Position numbers and translations under genes: made by a program. Below are positions 34,814 to 43,250 of a stretch of DNA of 64,000 bases, in pieces (position 1 is the first letter of the stretch; every line of letters begins with the position of its first letter). The stretch spans positions 248,001 through 312,000 of the forward strand of contig NZ_CADFEI010000009.1 in the NCBI RefSeq assembly GCF_902833225.1, read 5' to 3'. Source of the DNA: Burkholderia sp. BCC1644. Its GTDB lineage: Bacteria > Pseudomonadota > Gammaproteobacteria > Burkholderiales > Burkholderiaceae. The notes beneath the pieces are model-generated. The model was not told where the DNA came from, ran no database searches, and worked only from the letters and a program-made list of their open reading frames with translations.

Positions 34814-35836
34814 ATGGGCACGTCCACGCCCCGTTTGAACGCATCGGCCGCCGCCGCGCGTCTCGGCGTCTCGATCAAGGCGCTGCGGCTGTACGAGCGG
34901 CACGGCCTCGTCACGCCCGAACGTACGCCGGCCGGATACCGCGCGTATGGCCCGGACGATCTCGCCCGCGCCGCCCACATCGCGGCGCTGCGCAAGCTCG
35001 GCCTCGGTCTCGCGCAGGTGGCGAGCGTGCTCGACGGCGACGCGCGCAGCCTGGACGACGCGCTGGCCGCTCACGAAGCGGTGCTGGACCACGGCATTCA
35101 GGATCTCGTGCACAAGGTCGACCGGGTACGCGTGATCCGCGCCGGCCTCGCGCGCGGCCGGATGCCGGCCGATGGCGAACTCGCAAGGCTGCTCGACGAT
35201 ACGGGCGCCGGTGTCGCATTCAACCTGCCGTGGCCGTGGGGCGGCGAGTGGTTCGAGTGTCGTGACATCCGGCCGCTGAACTACATCATCGGCTCGCTGG
35301 GAAGCGGCAAGACGCGGCTCGCGCTTCGGCTGGCCGACGCGCTGCCCGGCGCCGTGTTCGTGGGGCTCGATCGGCTGGAAAGCGATTGTGCGGCGGCACA
35401 CTCGGCATTGCGCGCCGATCCTGCGCTGAAGTCGCGGGTCGACCGCACATTGACCTCGCTCACCGCCAGAGGCGCAACGTCGTCGACAGCGCTGACCGCG
35501 CTGCTCGTCGGTCTCGAAGCGGAGGGCCCGCACGCGCGGGTCGTCGACATGATCGAACAGGATCTCGACCGGCCCACGCAACTGGCCTTGATCGCGCATC
35601 TGCGCGAATGCGCAGCCGCCGGCATGCGCCCGCTGTTTCTCCTCACGCGCTCGTCCGCGATCCTCGATCTGTCCGCAGTCGGCCCCGACGAAACCATCCT
35701 GTTGTGCCCGGCCAATCACAGCCCGCCTTCACGCGTGGCGCCTTACCCCGGCGCACCCGGCTATGAAGCCGTGGCGACCTGCCTGGCGTCGCCGGAGATC
35801 CGCGAGCGGCTCGCCCGCCGGCCGGAAGCGACGTAG
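34814..35836 (+). CDS. MerR-family regulator fused to a P-loop NTPase-like domain
   Basis: A 340-residue protein. Residues 1-75 form a MerR winged helix (AAARLGVSIKALRLYERHGLVTPERTPAGYRAY) and are followed by a helical segment to about 135. The remaining 200 residues carry a P-loop, GSLGSGKT, at residues 160-167, and a later hydrophobic strand (MRPLFLLTRSS) that resembles part of an ABC/RecF-like ATPase domain. This is not the short metal-binding or GyrI-like effector domain of standard MerR proteins. The target is unknown. It has a gagaggtgac ribosome site and is convergent with the hydrolase 7 bp away. Confidence 0.8.
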   Translation: MGTSTPRLNASAAAARLGVSIKALRLYERHGLVTPERTPAGYRAYGPDDLARAAHIAALRKLGLGLAQVASVLDGDARSLDDALAAHEAVLDHGIQDLVHKVDRVRVIRAGLARGRMPADGELARLLDDTGAGVAFNLPWPWGGEWFECRDIRPLNYIIGSLGSGKTRLALRLADALPGAVFVGLDRLESDCAAAHSALRADPALKSRVDRTLTSLTARGATSSTALTALLVGLEAEGPHARVVDMIEQDLDRPTQLALIAHLRECAAAGMRPLFLLTRSSAILDLSAVGPDETILLCPANHSPPSRVAPYPGAPGYEAVATCLASPEIRERLARRPEAT

Positions 35837-35843
35837 TCCGCAG

Positions 35844-36659
35844 TCAGGATTCCGGCCGCCCCATCCTGCGCGCCATCGCCGGGCTCACCGCATGCACGGG
35901 ATCGAAGCCGAAGAATTCGAGCACGTGCCGCGCGACGTCGTCGCGATCGTTGTCCGCGCAGATCATGTGATAGCTGTTTTCGAGCACGATCCCGCGCGCG
36001 TCGGGCATCTTCTCCAGCAGGAAATCGGCCGAGCGCAGGCTCGTCAGTTCGTCCTCGCGCGCATGCAGCACGAGCGTCGGGCACGGCGTGCCGGGCGCGG
36101 CCTCGAGCGCCCAGTCGCGCATCCGGTCGACCTGCCGCACGCAGGCAAGCGGCACCCACGCGTAGTGGAAGCTGTCCTGCCGCTCGAACTTCTTCTTCAC
36201 GATCGCGCGGATCGTCGCGTTCTTGATGCCGAACGGATCGCCTTCCTCGACGCGCATCCGCTCCGCGACACCCGGCACGCGGTACAGCACATGCCGCAAC
36301 GACCGGTACCACGGCGTCGACCAGCCGTCGATGAACACCGGCGTCGCCAGCAACGCGAGCCGGCCGCGTGCATGCTGCACGCGGTGGCACAGCAGCAGTG
36401 CGACCAGCGCGCCCATGCACATGCCCGCGACATGCAGCGTGTCGTACTCGCGTTCCAGCGCGCGATACTGTTCGGTCACGGCATCGAGCCACACCTCCGC
36501 GCGCACGCCGACCAGGTCCTCGGGGCGCGTGCCGTGTCCCGGCAGCGTGATCATGTGCGTGTCGGCGCCCGCGCGCCGCATCGCCTTGTGCAGCGAACCG
36601 AGATCGTATTGCGTGCCGCCGAGCCCGTGGATCAGCAGGACGCCCGTGCGGCCCGTCAT
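35844..36659 (-). CDS. Alpha/beta hydrolase with cysteine nucleophile
   Basis: A 271-residue alpha/beta-hydrolase (carboxylesterase/lipase-like). The oxyanion-hole motif is HGLGG. The nucleophile elbow is GMCMG with Cys81 in place of the usual Ser, reminiscent of dienelactone hydrolase. The acid (in HAREDE) and His (in NSYHMI) of the triad are present. The substrate is unknown; an ester or thioester is plausible. It starts 13 bp after the MASE1-protein stop, and the two are probably co-transcribed. Confidence 0.82.
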   Translation of the reverse strand: MTGRTGVLLIHGLGGTQYDLGSLHKAMRRAGADTHMITLPGHGTRPEDLVGVRAEVWLDAVTEQYRALEREYDTLHVAGMCMGALVALLLCHRVQHARGRLALLATPVFIDGWSTPWYRSLRHVLYRVPGVAERMRVEEGDPFGIKNATIRAIVKKKFERQDSFHYAWVPLACVRQVDRMRDWALEAAPGTPCPTLVLHAREDELTSLRSADFLLEKMPDARGIVLENSYHMICADNDRDDVARHVLEFFGFDPVHAVSPAMARRMGRPES

Positions 36660-36672
36660 GACACTTGCCCGC

Positions 36673-37965
36673 TCATTCGTCCGACGGCCACACGCGCTCG
36701 ATCTGCCAGACGCCCGCGACCACCGTCACGTCGACGTTCGAATCGAGCAGCGGCGCGCCGTGGTCGGTGATCGTCTGCGTGCCGCCGTCGCGCAGCACGA
36801 TGCGCAGCGACAGCGACGCGCAATCCTCGCCGGCGATCTCCGCGTTCCAGTAGTCGCTCAGTGCTTCGCGGTCGCCCGGCTGCACGCGTTCGAGCACGAG
36901 CGGCACGCTCGCGATCTGCGACGCATCGACGCCGACGCCGAACACGCGCTCGACGTCGCCGCTCCAGTCGATCCGGCCCGACTCCGGATCGAGCACGTAC
37001 GCGATCTGGCCGGCGCTCGCGAGCGCGAGCTCCATGTTGTTCTGCAGGACCGCCGCATGCTCGTGCACGCGTTCGCGCGTCGTCTTCAGCGTGCTGACCG
37101 TCAGCACCAGCAGCGACGCGACCGCGAGATAGAGCTGCGCTTCGAGCAGCGCGCTGCCGTAGTGTTCGTGGAACGACGCGAACGGGCCGTCGCCCTGCGC
37201 GGTCTGCTCGATCACGATCAGCGCGAGCACCAGCACCGACGACGAGCCCGCGCGACCGCCGAGCAGCAGCGTCACCGCGACGGTCAGGAACAGCGGAATG
37301 TACGTGAGCGCGAAGCCGGCGCCCGTGCCGAATTTCTGCGACGTGTCGCCGTCGAAGATCACGAGCGCGGCGCCCACGACCAGCGCGAACGAGACCATGC
37401 CGAGCACCAGGTCGAAGCGCTCGTGGTCGCCGGAGCGGTGCGCGCGAAAGCGCGACCACGACGCAAGCACCGGCGTGACCAGCAGCACGCCGACGAAATC
37501 GGATGCGGCCCACACCGACCACACGTCGAAAAACGGCGCGCCCTTGACCGTCGTGTACCACGCCGCGCCGCCGATCGCGCCGACGACGCCCGCGATCAAC
37601 CCGGCGAGGATCACCGAGCGCAGGAAGTACAGCCCTTCGAGCGAGAAGCGCACGCGCTGCACGAGCCAGACCGCGAGCGCGGCCGCGCCGACCTCGTCGA
37701 TCGTGAACAGCACCGCATTGACGAGGCTGCCGTGTTCGAGCGCCGTCAGTGCGAGCTGCCCGACGAGGAACGCGCCGGCCAGCGTCAGCCAGTCGCGCGC
37801 CGGCCGCAGCATGAACGCGCCGACCGTGACGCCGGCCGGCAGCCAGATGTAGCCCGTCAGCCGGACGGGGCCGTTGAACTCGTGCGAGATGTAGCCGGTC
37901 GCGAGATACAGCGCCGCCCAGAGCAGCGCGGCGACGAGCCCCGGCCGCGATCGTTTGGTGTCCAT
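36673..37965 (-). CDS. MASE1-domain membrane sensor lacking an output domain
   Basis: A 430-residue protein. Residues 1-300 form an eight-span MASE1 sensor domain (TGYIWLPAGVTVGAFMLRPARDW, WAASDFVGVLLVTPVL). They are followed by a linker helix (LKTTRERVHEHAAVLQNNMELAL) and a PAS-like fold (IAYVLDPESGRIDWSGDVERVFG). No kinase, GGDEF or EAL domain follows; the gene ends at the PAS-like region. It may be a truncated sensor or may signal by protein contact. The start at 37965 has aggga upstream; the longer frame lacks it. Confidence 0.82.
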   Translation of the reverse strand: MDTKRSRPGLVAALLWAALYLATGYISHEFNGPVRLTGYIWLPAGVTVGAFMLRPARDWLTLAGAFLVGQLALTALEHGSLVNAVLFTIDEVGAAALAVWLVQRVRFSLEGLYFLRSVILAGLIAGVVGAIGGAAWYTTVKGAPFFDVWSVWAASDFVGVLLVTPVLASWSRFRAHRSGDHERFDLVLGMVSFALVVGAALVIFDGDTSQKFGTGAGFALTYIPLFLTVAVTLLLGGRAGSSSVLVLALIVIEQTAQGDGPFASFHEHYGSALLEAQLYLAVASLLVLTVSTLKTTRERVHEHAAVLQNNMELALASAGQIAYVLDPESGRIDWSGDVERVFGVGVDASQIASVPLVLERVQPGDREALSDYWNAEIAGEDCASLSLRIVLRDGGTQTITDHGAPLLDSNVDVTVVAGVWQIERVWPSDE

Positions 37966-38273
37966 CGAGAATCCCTGTGTGCCGCGCCTGCGGCCTGCAG
38001 GTGCGCGATGTGCGAATGATATGCGGATGGGGTGGGTGGGGGAATACCGGGGCCGGAAGCACGTTCGGGGCGCCGGCACGCCCGCAGGCTGGCGAGTGTG
38101 ACCGGGAAAGTATCGGAAAAGTTCGTGGCTTCCCGGACGCTATCGGGACACGACCGTATGCCGTCTTGTCCAGATGGCCAAAATCGCACGCATCCGGTCG
38201 TTCGCCCCTACCATGAAAGGCATCCGAAAGCGTTCGTTTCGGGTATCGTCCACGTCTCCAGCCCGCATTCCAC
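37966..38273. other. Divergent intergenic region
   Basis: About 308 bp between the MASE1 gene (minus) and the orphan gene at 38274 (plus). It must contain both promoters. I see no clear operator, hairpin or coding frame. The DNA is less GC-biased near 38100-38270. Confidence 0.5.
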
Positions 38274-39230
38274 ATGACCACACGTAATGGAAACAGCCCC
38301 GGTCCGGCCGACATCGGCCCCTTCGATGCCATGAGCCGATTTCGCGTCACGTACGACGGGCCCGCGCTCGAATCGTCCGAGATGGACGTGCGCGAACTCG
38401 CGCCCGCGCTGCTTGCATTCGGCGATTTGCTCGACGCATCGACGCGCGCACTGTGCGGCGATCAGGTTCGGCCGCAGGTGAACGTGCGCGACAGCTTCAA
38501 GACCGGCAGCTTCGGTATCGACTTCACGCTCGCGACCTCACTGCCCGGCCGCATGCGCGACATGCCGAGCGGCAACGAAGGCACGGCGCTCGCCAATGCG
38601 GTCACGATCCTGACCGCGCTCGGCATCGCCGCGCCCAAGGCGAGGAAGGGGCTCTTCGCCGTCCTCAAATGGCTGCGCGGGCGCGAGATCCGGCAGGTGC
38701 GAATGCAGGACCACACCGCGGTGCTGCAGGTCGAGGGCGACGAACTCGAGATCGACCTGCCCGTCCTCACGCTGCTGCGCGACGTCCGCGTTCGCCACGC
38801 AACCGCACAGGTCCTGGCGCCGCTCGCGCGTGAAGGCGTCGAGATTTTCGCGGCCGGCACCGATACGGAAGTGTTCGAGACGGTCGCCCGCCACGAAATT
38901 GCGTGGTTTCGCGCACCCGAGCCAACCGACACGCTCCTGCTCGACGAGCATCGCAAGATGGCGTTCTCGATCGTGTCGCTCGCGTTCAAGGACGACAACA
39001 AATGGCGGCTGTACGACGGCACGTCGACGATTCATGCGGCAATCACGGACGCCGGCTTCCTGTCGCGCGTGAACAACAGCCAGATCAGTTTCAGCAAGGG
39101 GGATGTGCTCTTGTGCAATGTCCGTATGCAGCAATGGCAAACTTCGGACGGCGCAAAAACCGAATATGAAGTCACGGATGTCCTCGAACATCGCCCGGCC
39201 GGCCTTCAGATTCAGTTACCCGGCCTGTGA
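38274..39230 (+). CDS. Uncharacterised protein, orphan family
   Basis: A 318-residue protein. It lacks a signal peptide, though a hydrophobic patch (NAVTILTALGIAAPKARKGL) lies mid-protein. Its N-terminal half contains 'MSRFRVTYDGPALESSEMDVRELAPALLAFGDLLD', and the C-terminal part is 'KWRLYDGTSTIHAAITDAGFLSRVNN...KGDVLLCNVRMQQ', which looks like a conserved compact domain. I recognise no function. The ribosome site is weak. It stands alone between divergent and co-directional genes. Confidence 0.75.
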   Translation: MTTRNGNSPGPADIGPFDAMSRFRVTYDGPALESSEMDVRELAPALLAFGDLLDASTRALCGDQVRPQVNVRDSFKTGSFGIDFTLATSLPGRMRDMPSGNEGTALANAVTILTALGIAAPKARKGLFAVLKWLRGREIRQVRMQDHTAVLQVEGDELEIDLPVLTLLRDVRVRHATAQVLAPLAREGVEIFAAGTDTEVFETVARHEIAWFRAPEPTDTLLLDEHRKMAFSIVSLAFKDDNKWRLYDGTSTIHAAITDAGFLSRVNNSQISFSKGDVLLCNVRMQQWQTSDGAKTEYEVTDVLEHRPAGLQIQLPGL

Positions 39231-39273
39231 TCCGCGTCGAAGCCCCGATGCCCAACGCAACCCGTCATCCATC

Positions 39274-39711
39274 ATGAAACCGGCGATCGATCTGCGTCCT
39301 GCCTCCGCCACCGACCTCCCGTTCCTGCTGACGCTCCGTCGACTGACGATGACCGAGCACCTGCAACGCGTCGGCGCGCCGACCGACGACGCGGCGCACG
39401 ACCAGCGCATCCGCGCGCACTTCGACGACGCGATGATCGTCTGCGAAGGCGCGGAGGCCATCGGCTTGTTGAAGGTGACGCGCGCCGCCGGCGAATGGCA
39501 CGTCCATCAGATCCAGATCCTCCCCGCGCACCAGGGCCGCGGCATCGGCGAGGCCGTGCTGAACGCATTGCTGACCGACGCCGCGCGCGAGCACGTGCCG
39601 GTATCGCTCAGCGTGCTGCACGGCAACCCGGCGCGGCGGCTCTACGAACGGCTCGGCTTCCGGCTCGCGTCGGAAACCGACACGAGCGCGAGCATGATCT
39701 GGCGCGCGTGA
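39274..39711 (+). CDS. GNAT family N-acetyltransferase
   Basis: A 145-residue single-domain acetyltransferase with the acetyl-CoA motif QILPAHQGRGIGEAVLNAL and the C-terminal motif LSVLHGNPARRLYERLGF. The substrate is unknown. The start at 39274 lies 43 bp after the orphan gene stop; the two could be co-transcribed. Confidence 0.85.
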   Translation: MKPAIDLRPASATDLPFLLTLRRLTMTEHLQRVGAPTDDAAHDQRIRAHFDDAMIVCEGAEAIGLLKVTRAAGEWHVHQIQILPAHQGRGIGEAVLNALLTDAAREHVPVSLSVLHGNPARRLYERLGFRLASETDTSASMIWRA

Positions 39712-39742
39712 GGCGCGCCGTTGCGACGCCGCCGCATGACGA

Positions 39743-40573
39743 TTACTGCGTGATCTTCGCGTCCTTCAGCAGATTGCCGATCATCTGCGCGCTCGCCTTC
39801 TCGACCGCGATTGCCTGCAGCTGCTGCTGAAGCCCCGGCTTCGCGGCCTCGAAACCCGGCACCTGCGTCGGCCGCTTCGCATCCAGCTTCACGATCGCCC
39901 GCACGCCATCGACCGGAATCGAATCCTTCGTCGCCGCGCCGACGGTCAGCTTCTCGAGCGCCTGCGCGACCGGCAGCGGCAACCCGCCCGTCTTGCCTTC
40001 CGCCGCCGGCGTGTTGAAGCTCACCCACGGCAGCTCACCGCCGCTGTCGCGGCTCGGCGCCATGCTGTACTGCCGCGCGAGCCCGTCGAACGACTTGCCG
40101 GCCTTCAGCTCGCTCAGCACGGTCGCGGCCGTCACCGGATCCTTGACGACGATCACGCGCGGCTTGTATTCGCTCTTGCCGAGCGTCGCGACGAGTGCGT
40201 CGTAGCGCGCCTTCACCTGCTCGTCGGTCACCGGCTCGGGCTTCACGTTGTCGCGCAGGTACAGCTGCACCTCGGCCGTCGCCTTCGCCTGCTGCACCGC
40301 CGCCTTGACTTCGGGCTTGTCGCCGTAGTTCGCCTTCTCGGCCGCCTGCTGCACCAGCACGCGCGTGATCAGCTGGTTCTTGATCGCCTGGCGGACCTGC
40401 GGCGAGTCGGGCTGCCCGGACGCGCGCAGCAGCGTATCGACGTCGGTCTGCGTGATCGGCGTGCCGTTGACGGTCGCGACGGTCGCGGCCGTCTGCGCGT
40501 AAACGGAACCGCTCAGTGCGCCGGCCAGCGCGGCAATCAGCAACAGGCGGTTCGGTGTCGTCTTCATCTTCAT
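39743..40573 (-). CDS. Periplasmic peptidyl-prolyl cis-trans isomerase (parvulin/PrsA-like)
   Basis: A 276-residue SurA/PrsA-like parvulin with a Sec signal (LLLIAALAGALSGSVYAQ). An N-terminal SurA-like chaperone segment (VATVNGTPITQTDVDTLL...) is followed by a rotamase domain at about 135-235 (PRVIVVKDPVTAATVLSELKAG...YSMAPSRDSGGELPWV). It should assist folding of exported proteins. The start at 40573 gives MKMKTTPNR; ATG 40567 is an alternative. It is convergent with the GNAT gene. Confidence 0.9.
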   Translation of the reverse strand: MKMKTTPNRLLLIAALAGALSGSVYAQTAATVATVNGTPITQTDVDTLLRASGQPDSPQVRQAIKNQLITRVLVQQAAEKANYGDKPEVKAAVQQAKATAEVQLYLRDNVKPEPVTDEQVKARYDALVATLGKSEYKPRVIVVKDPVTAATVLSELKAGKSFDGLARQYSMAPSRDSGGELPWVSFNTPAAEGKTGGLPLPVAQALEKLTVGAATKDSIPVDGVRAIVKLDAKRPTQVPGFEAAKPGLQQQLQAIAVEKASAQMIGNLLKDAKITQ

Positions 40574-40850
40574 CGTTATCGTCGCTTCGAGCGTAAAAAG
40601 CGCGGCATGGAGCATGCCGCGCCAGTTCATCGTGCACGCACACGCAGCGTCCGCGTGTGCCGCTGTCATTGTGCACGGAACCGCATTTCCGCGTCGGGAG
40701 GTTGGGACGCGCCGCGCAACGCGGCACGGCGCGCATTGCACGCGCCGTTCATTGCGAACGTGTGGCGTGGCCATCTCGCGAAAGCGCGTCGATTGCCGTC
40801 ACGACTTCGCGAGTCCGGCCGCTACCCGAGGCGGCCGCCCGTTCGGCGGG

Positions 40851-42785
40851 TCAAGGCGTCCACCGGTACACGGTGATGCTGTTGCCCTTCACGTTGTTCT
40901 TCATCACCACGTACTCGCCATTCGACCGGCGATACGCGCGGATGCTGTACATCGCGTCGATCGCGCTGCTCGTATCGACGGTCGCGGGGCTCGCGTTGAC
41001 CAGCGTGGTGTCGAGATTGCCGGTGGTGAGGTTGAACGCGTCGACGTTCGGCCACAGCGGCCCGCTGCTGCTGAACCAGTAGCCGACGAACAGGTGATTG
41101 CCGACCGCATCGATCGATTTCGCGCCGCTGTGCGGCAGCGTGATCACCGGATCGGGCTTCGTCGTGTTGCCCGCGCTCCAGCCGTGGTACACCTCGATAC
41201 GCGTGCCGATCGACGTCCAGTCGTTGCTGCCGACCGCCCCCTGCGCGAGCACCATCGTGTCGCTGTCCGCGAGATAGACGATGCGCGTCAGCGGCAGGAT
41301 GCTGGCCGGAATGCGGGTCGCGACACCCGGCCCCCACGACGGTTTGCCGTTCGCGTCGAAGCCGATCAGCGGGTAGTGCGTGATCGCGCCGGTCTTGTCG
41401 AGGCCGGCCCACACGCCGCCCTTGCTGTCGATGCTGAAGCCGCTCGTCACGCGCTGCGTCGTGTTGAACGCGGGGCCCGGAATCGATCCGTCCGGAATCG
41501 CGACATAGCCGTTCGCCGCATTGAAATGGTAGAAGTAGAAGACGGGCGGATTCTGGCCGGCCGCGACGAGGATCCGGTTCGCGCCCACCGACGTGAGCAG
41601 CCCGAAGTGCTCGTCGCGCTGCGTATCGCTCATGTTGATGCGCGGGTCCGACGGGTACGCGAACGGATCGACGGTGTTGGCGACGAACTTGCCGCCCGCG
41701 GTTCCGCTGTACACATGCGTGCCGCCATAGAACAGCGCGCCGTCCGTGACGGGGTCCGGCGCCGCGATGCCTTCGAAGTTCAGCGACTGCAGCGTATAGC
41801 GCAGGCTTCCGGTGCTGCTGTACGCATGAATGTCGGTCGCGCCGTTGCGGCCGAGATCCCAGCTGCCGCCCCACGGATTGTTGAGCACATAAAGGTTGCC
41901 GCCGGTGTCCTTGCCGATCCCGACGATCCGCGTGAAGCGTTGCGCGCCGACCTGCCCCTTGATGCCCGTCGTCGTGTCGAGATAACCGCCGCGCACGCCG
42001 AACGTGCCGGCGAGCGCCGGCCGGCCCGCCACCGTATAACGCTTGATGTTCTGGTCGGGGCCTTCATCGCCCACCAGCAGTTGCGCGGCCGCCGCATCGA
42101 AATACAGCGCCGACGGCTGCGACCCGGCCGGCATCCGGATCGTGTTCAGCAGCGCGCCCGCCGGGCTGAAGCCGACGATCGAGCCCGCGCCCTTCTGCGC
42201 GACCCACACGTTGCCCGCGCCGTCCACCGCGAGCGCGCCCGGCGCCGACACATTGATGTCGCGCTGCCACACGCCGTCGGTGGTGAATACGCGCACGCGA
42301 TTGCCGTAGAAGTCGCTGGCGTAGAGCAGCGAACCGGCCGTCGCGAGCCCGGTGACGACGTCGATGCGCGGCTGGTTGGTTGCCGCGCTGATCTGGATCA
42401 CGCGGTCGCGATACTTCGTTGCGCGGTTGTAGCGCCCTACCGCGCCGCTGCCGTACGTCTTGCCGGGCTGCAGCGCGACGAACAGCGAGGTCGCGTTACC
42501 GGTGATCGCGCTGCCCTGGAATTCCGAATGCGTGCCGATCGAGCCGATGCTCTTGCCGTTCTGGTAGATCGCCACGCCGCCTTCATCCTCGTCCCACATC
42601 GACGCCGTGTAGATCACGCCTTCGGGCGCGACCCACATCGCACGCGCGACGTTGCCGACGTGCGCCGCGAGCGTGCCGTAGGTATTCGCCAGCCAGTCGG
42701 TGGTATTGCCGGCGTGCGTGGCCGGTGCGATCGCGGCGATCGCTGCGGCAAGAAGCGCAGCCTGGATTCGTTTTCTGGCGACCAT
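40851..42785 (-). CDS. Large secreted NHL/beta-propeller protein, function unknown
   Basis: A 644-residue exported protein with a signal peptide (RIQAALLAAAIAAIAPATHAG). Repeated propeller phrases include APGALAVDGAGNVWVAQKGAG, RIVGIGKDTGGNLYVLNNP and SGFSIDSKGGVWAGLDKTG, typical of NHL/SMP-30-like folds. The repeats span nearly the whole protein, probably two propellers. No catalytic site is evident. The start at 42785 has aggaga upstream. It is a monocistronic gene with about 465 bp of upstream non-coding DNA. Confidence 0.75.
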   Translation of the reverse strand: MVARKRIQAALLAAAIAAIAPATHAGNTTDWLANTYGTLAAHVGNVARAMWVAPEGVIYTASMWDEDEGGVAIYQNGKSIGSIGTHSEFQGSAITGNATSLFVALQPGKTYGSGAVGRYNRATKYRDRVIQISAATNQPRIDVVTGLATAGSLLYASDFYGNRVRVFTTDGVWQRDINVSAPGALAVDGAGNVWVAQKGAGSIVGFSPAGALLNTIRMPAGSQPSALYFDAAAAQLLVGDEGPDQNIKRYTVAGRPALAGTFGVRGGYLDTTTGIKGQVGAQRFTRIVGIGKDTGGNLYVLNNPWGGSWDLGRNGATDIHAYSSTGSLRYTLQSLNFEGIAAPDPVTDGALFYGGTHVYSGTAGGKFVANTVDPFAYPSDPRINMSDTQRDEHFGLLTSVGANRILVAAGQNPPVFYFYHFNAANGYVAIPDGSIPGPAFNTTQRVTSGFSIDSKGGVWAGLDKTGAITHYPLIGFDANGKPSWGPGVATRIPASILPLTRIVYLADSDTMVLAQGAVGSNDWTSIGTRIEVYHGWSAGNTTKPDPVITLPHSGAKSIDAVGNHLFVGYWFSSSGPLWPNVDAFNLTTGNLDTTLVNASPATVDTSSAIDAMYSIRAYRRSNGEYVVMKNNVKGNSITVYRWTP

Positions 42786-43157
42786 GACGGATGCTCTCCT
42801 GAATGATGCAAACATTCACATGAGGGGTCGGCCGGCCAGATGGCTTGAAATCCGCAATGCGTAAATTCTTCCCCTGAATCATCTGGCGCAGTCGGTATTA
42901 CGTACGGCATGCCTTCGATAATGAGCAGGGCGAGAATAGCGTTATATAAATCGAAAAAAATTGCGAACCGCTTGCGCTCGCGGCAAGCGCGATTGCGCGA
43001 CAGTGAATGTTCACTTACGCGCCGGCACGGGAATAGCGGGAATCAGGCATTCGCCTGCGGGAATATCACCGCAGGTCCAGCGATGACGGATTGAAACGGC
43101 AAACATTTTTACCGGCGAATCGGAAAAATCCGCCGAATACGGTGCAAAGGCACTGCA
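42786..43157. other. Intergenic region with a stem-loop
   Basis: Non-coding, noticeably AT-richer DNA containing the promoter of the propeller gene. A 7-bp perfect stem cctgcgg/ccgcagg with an 8-base loop lies at 43054-43075, without a T-tract. No gene is seen. Confidence 0.5.
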
Positions 43158-43204
43158 CAAAACAAATCGCCGGCCTGAATCCGTATCGAATCCAGGCCGG
43201 CGAT
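43158..43204 (-). terminator. Rho-independent terminator of dctA
   Basis: Perfect 12-bp arms (43166-43177 and 43193-43204) enclose a 15-base loop. On the minus strand the stem is followed by a T-rich tract (TTTGTTTTG). It lies 47 bp beyond the dctA stop. Confidence 0.85.
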
Positions 43205-43250
43205 CGTCATCGACTACGGGACAGGCAACGTGTCGCCACGTTGCCACGCG

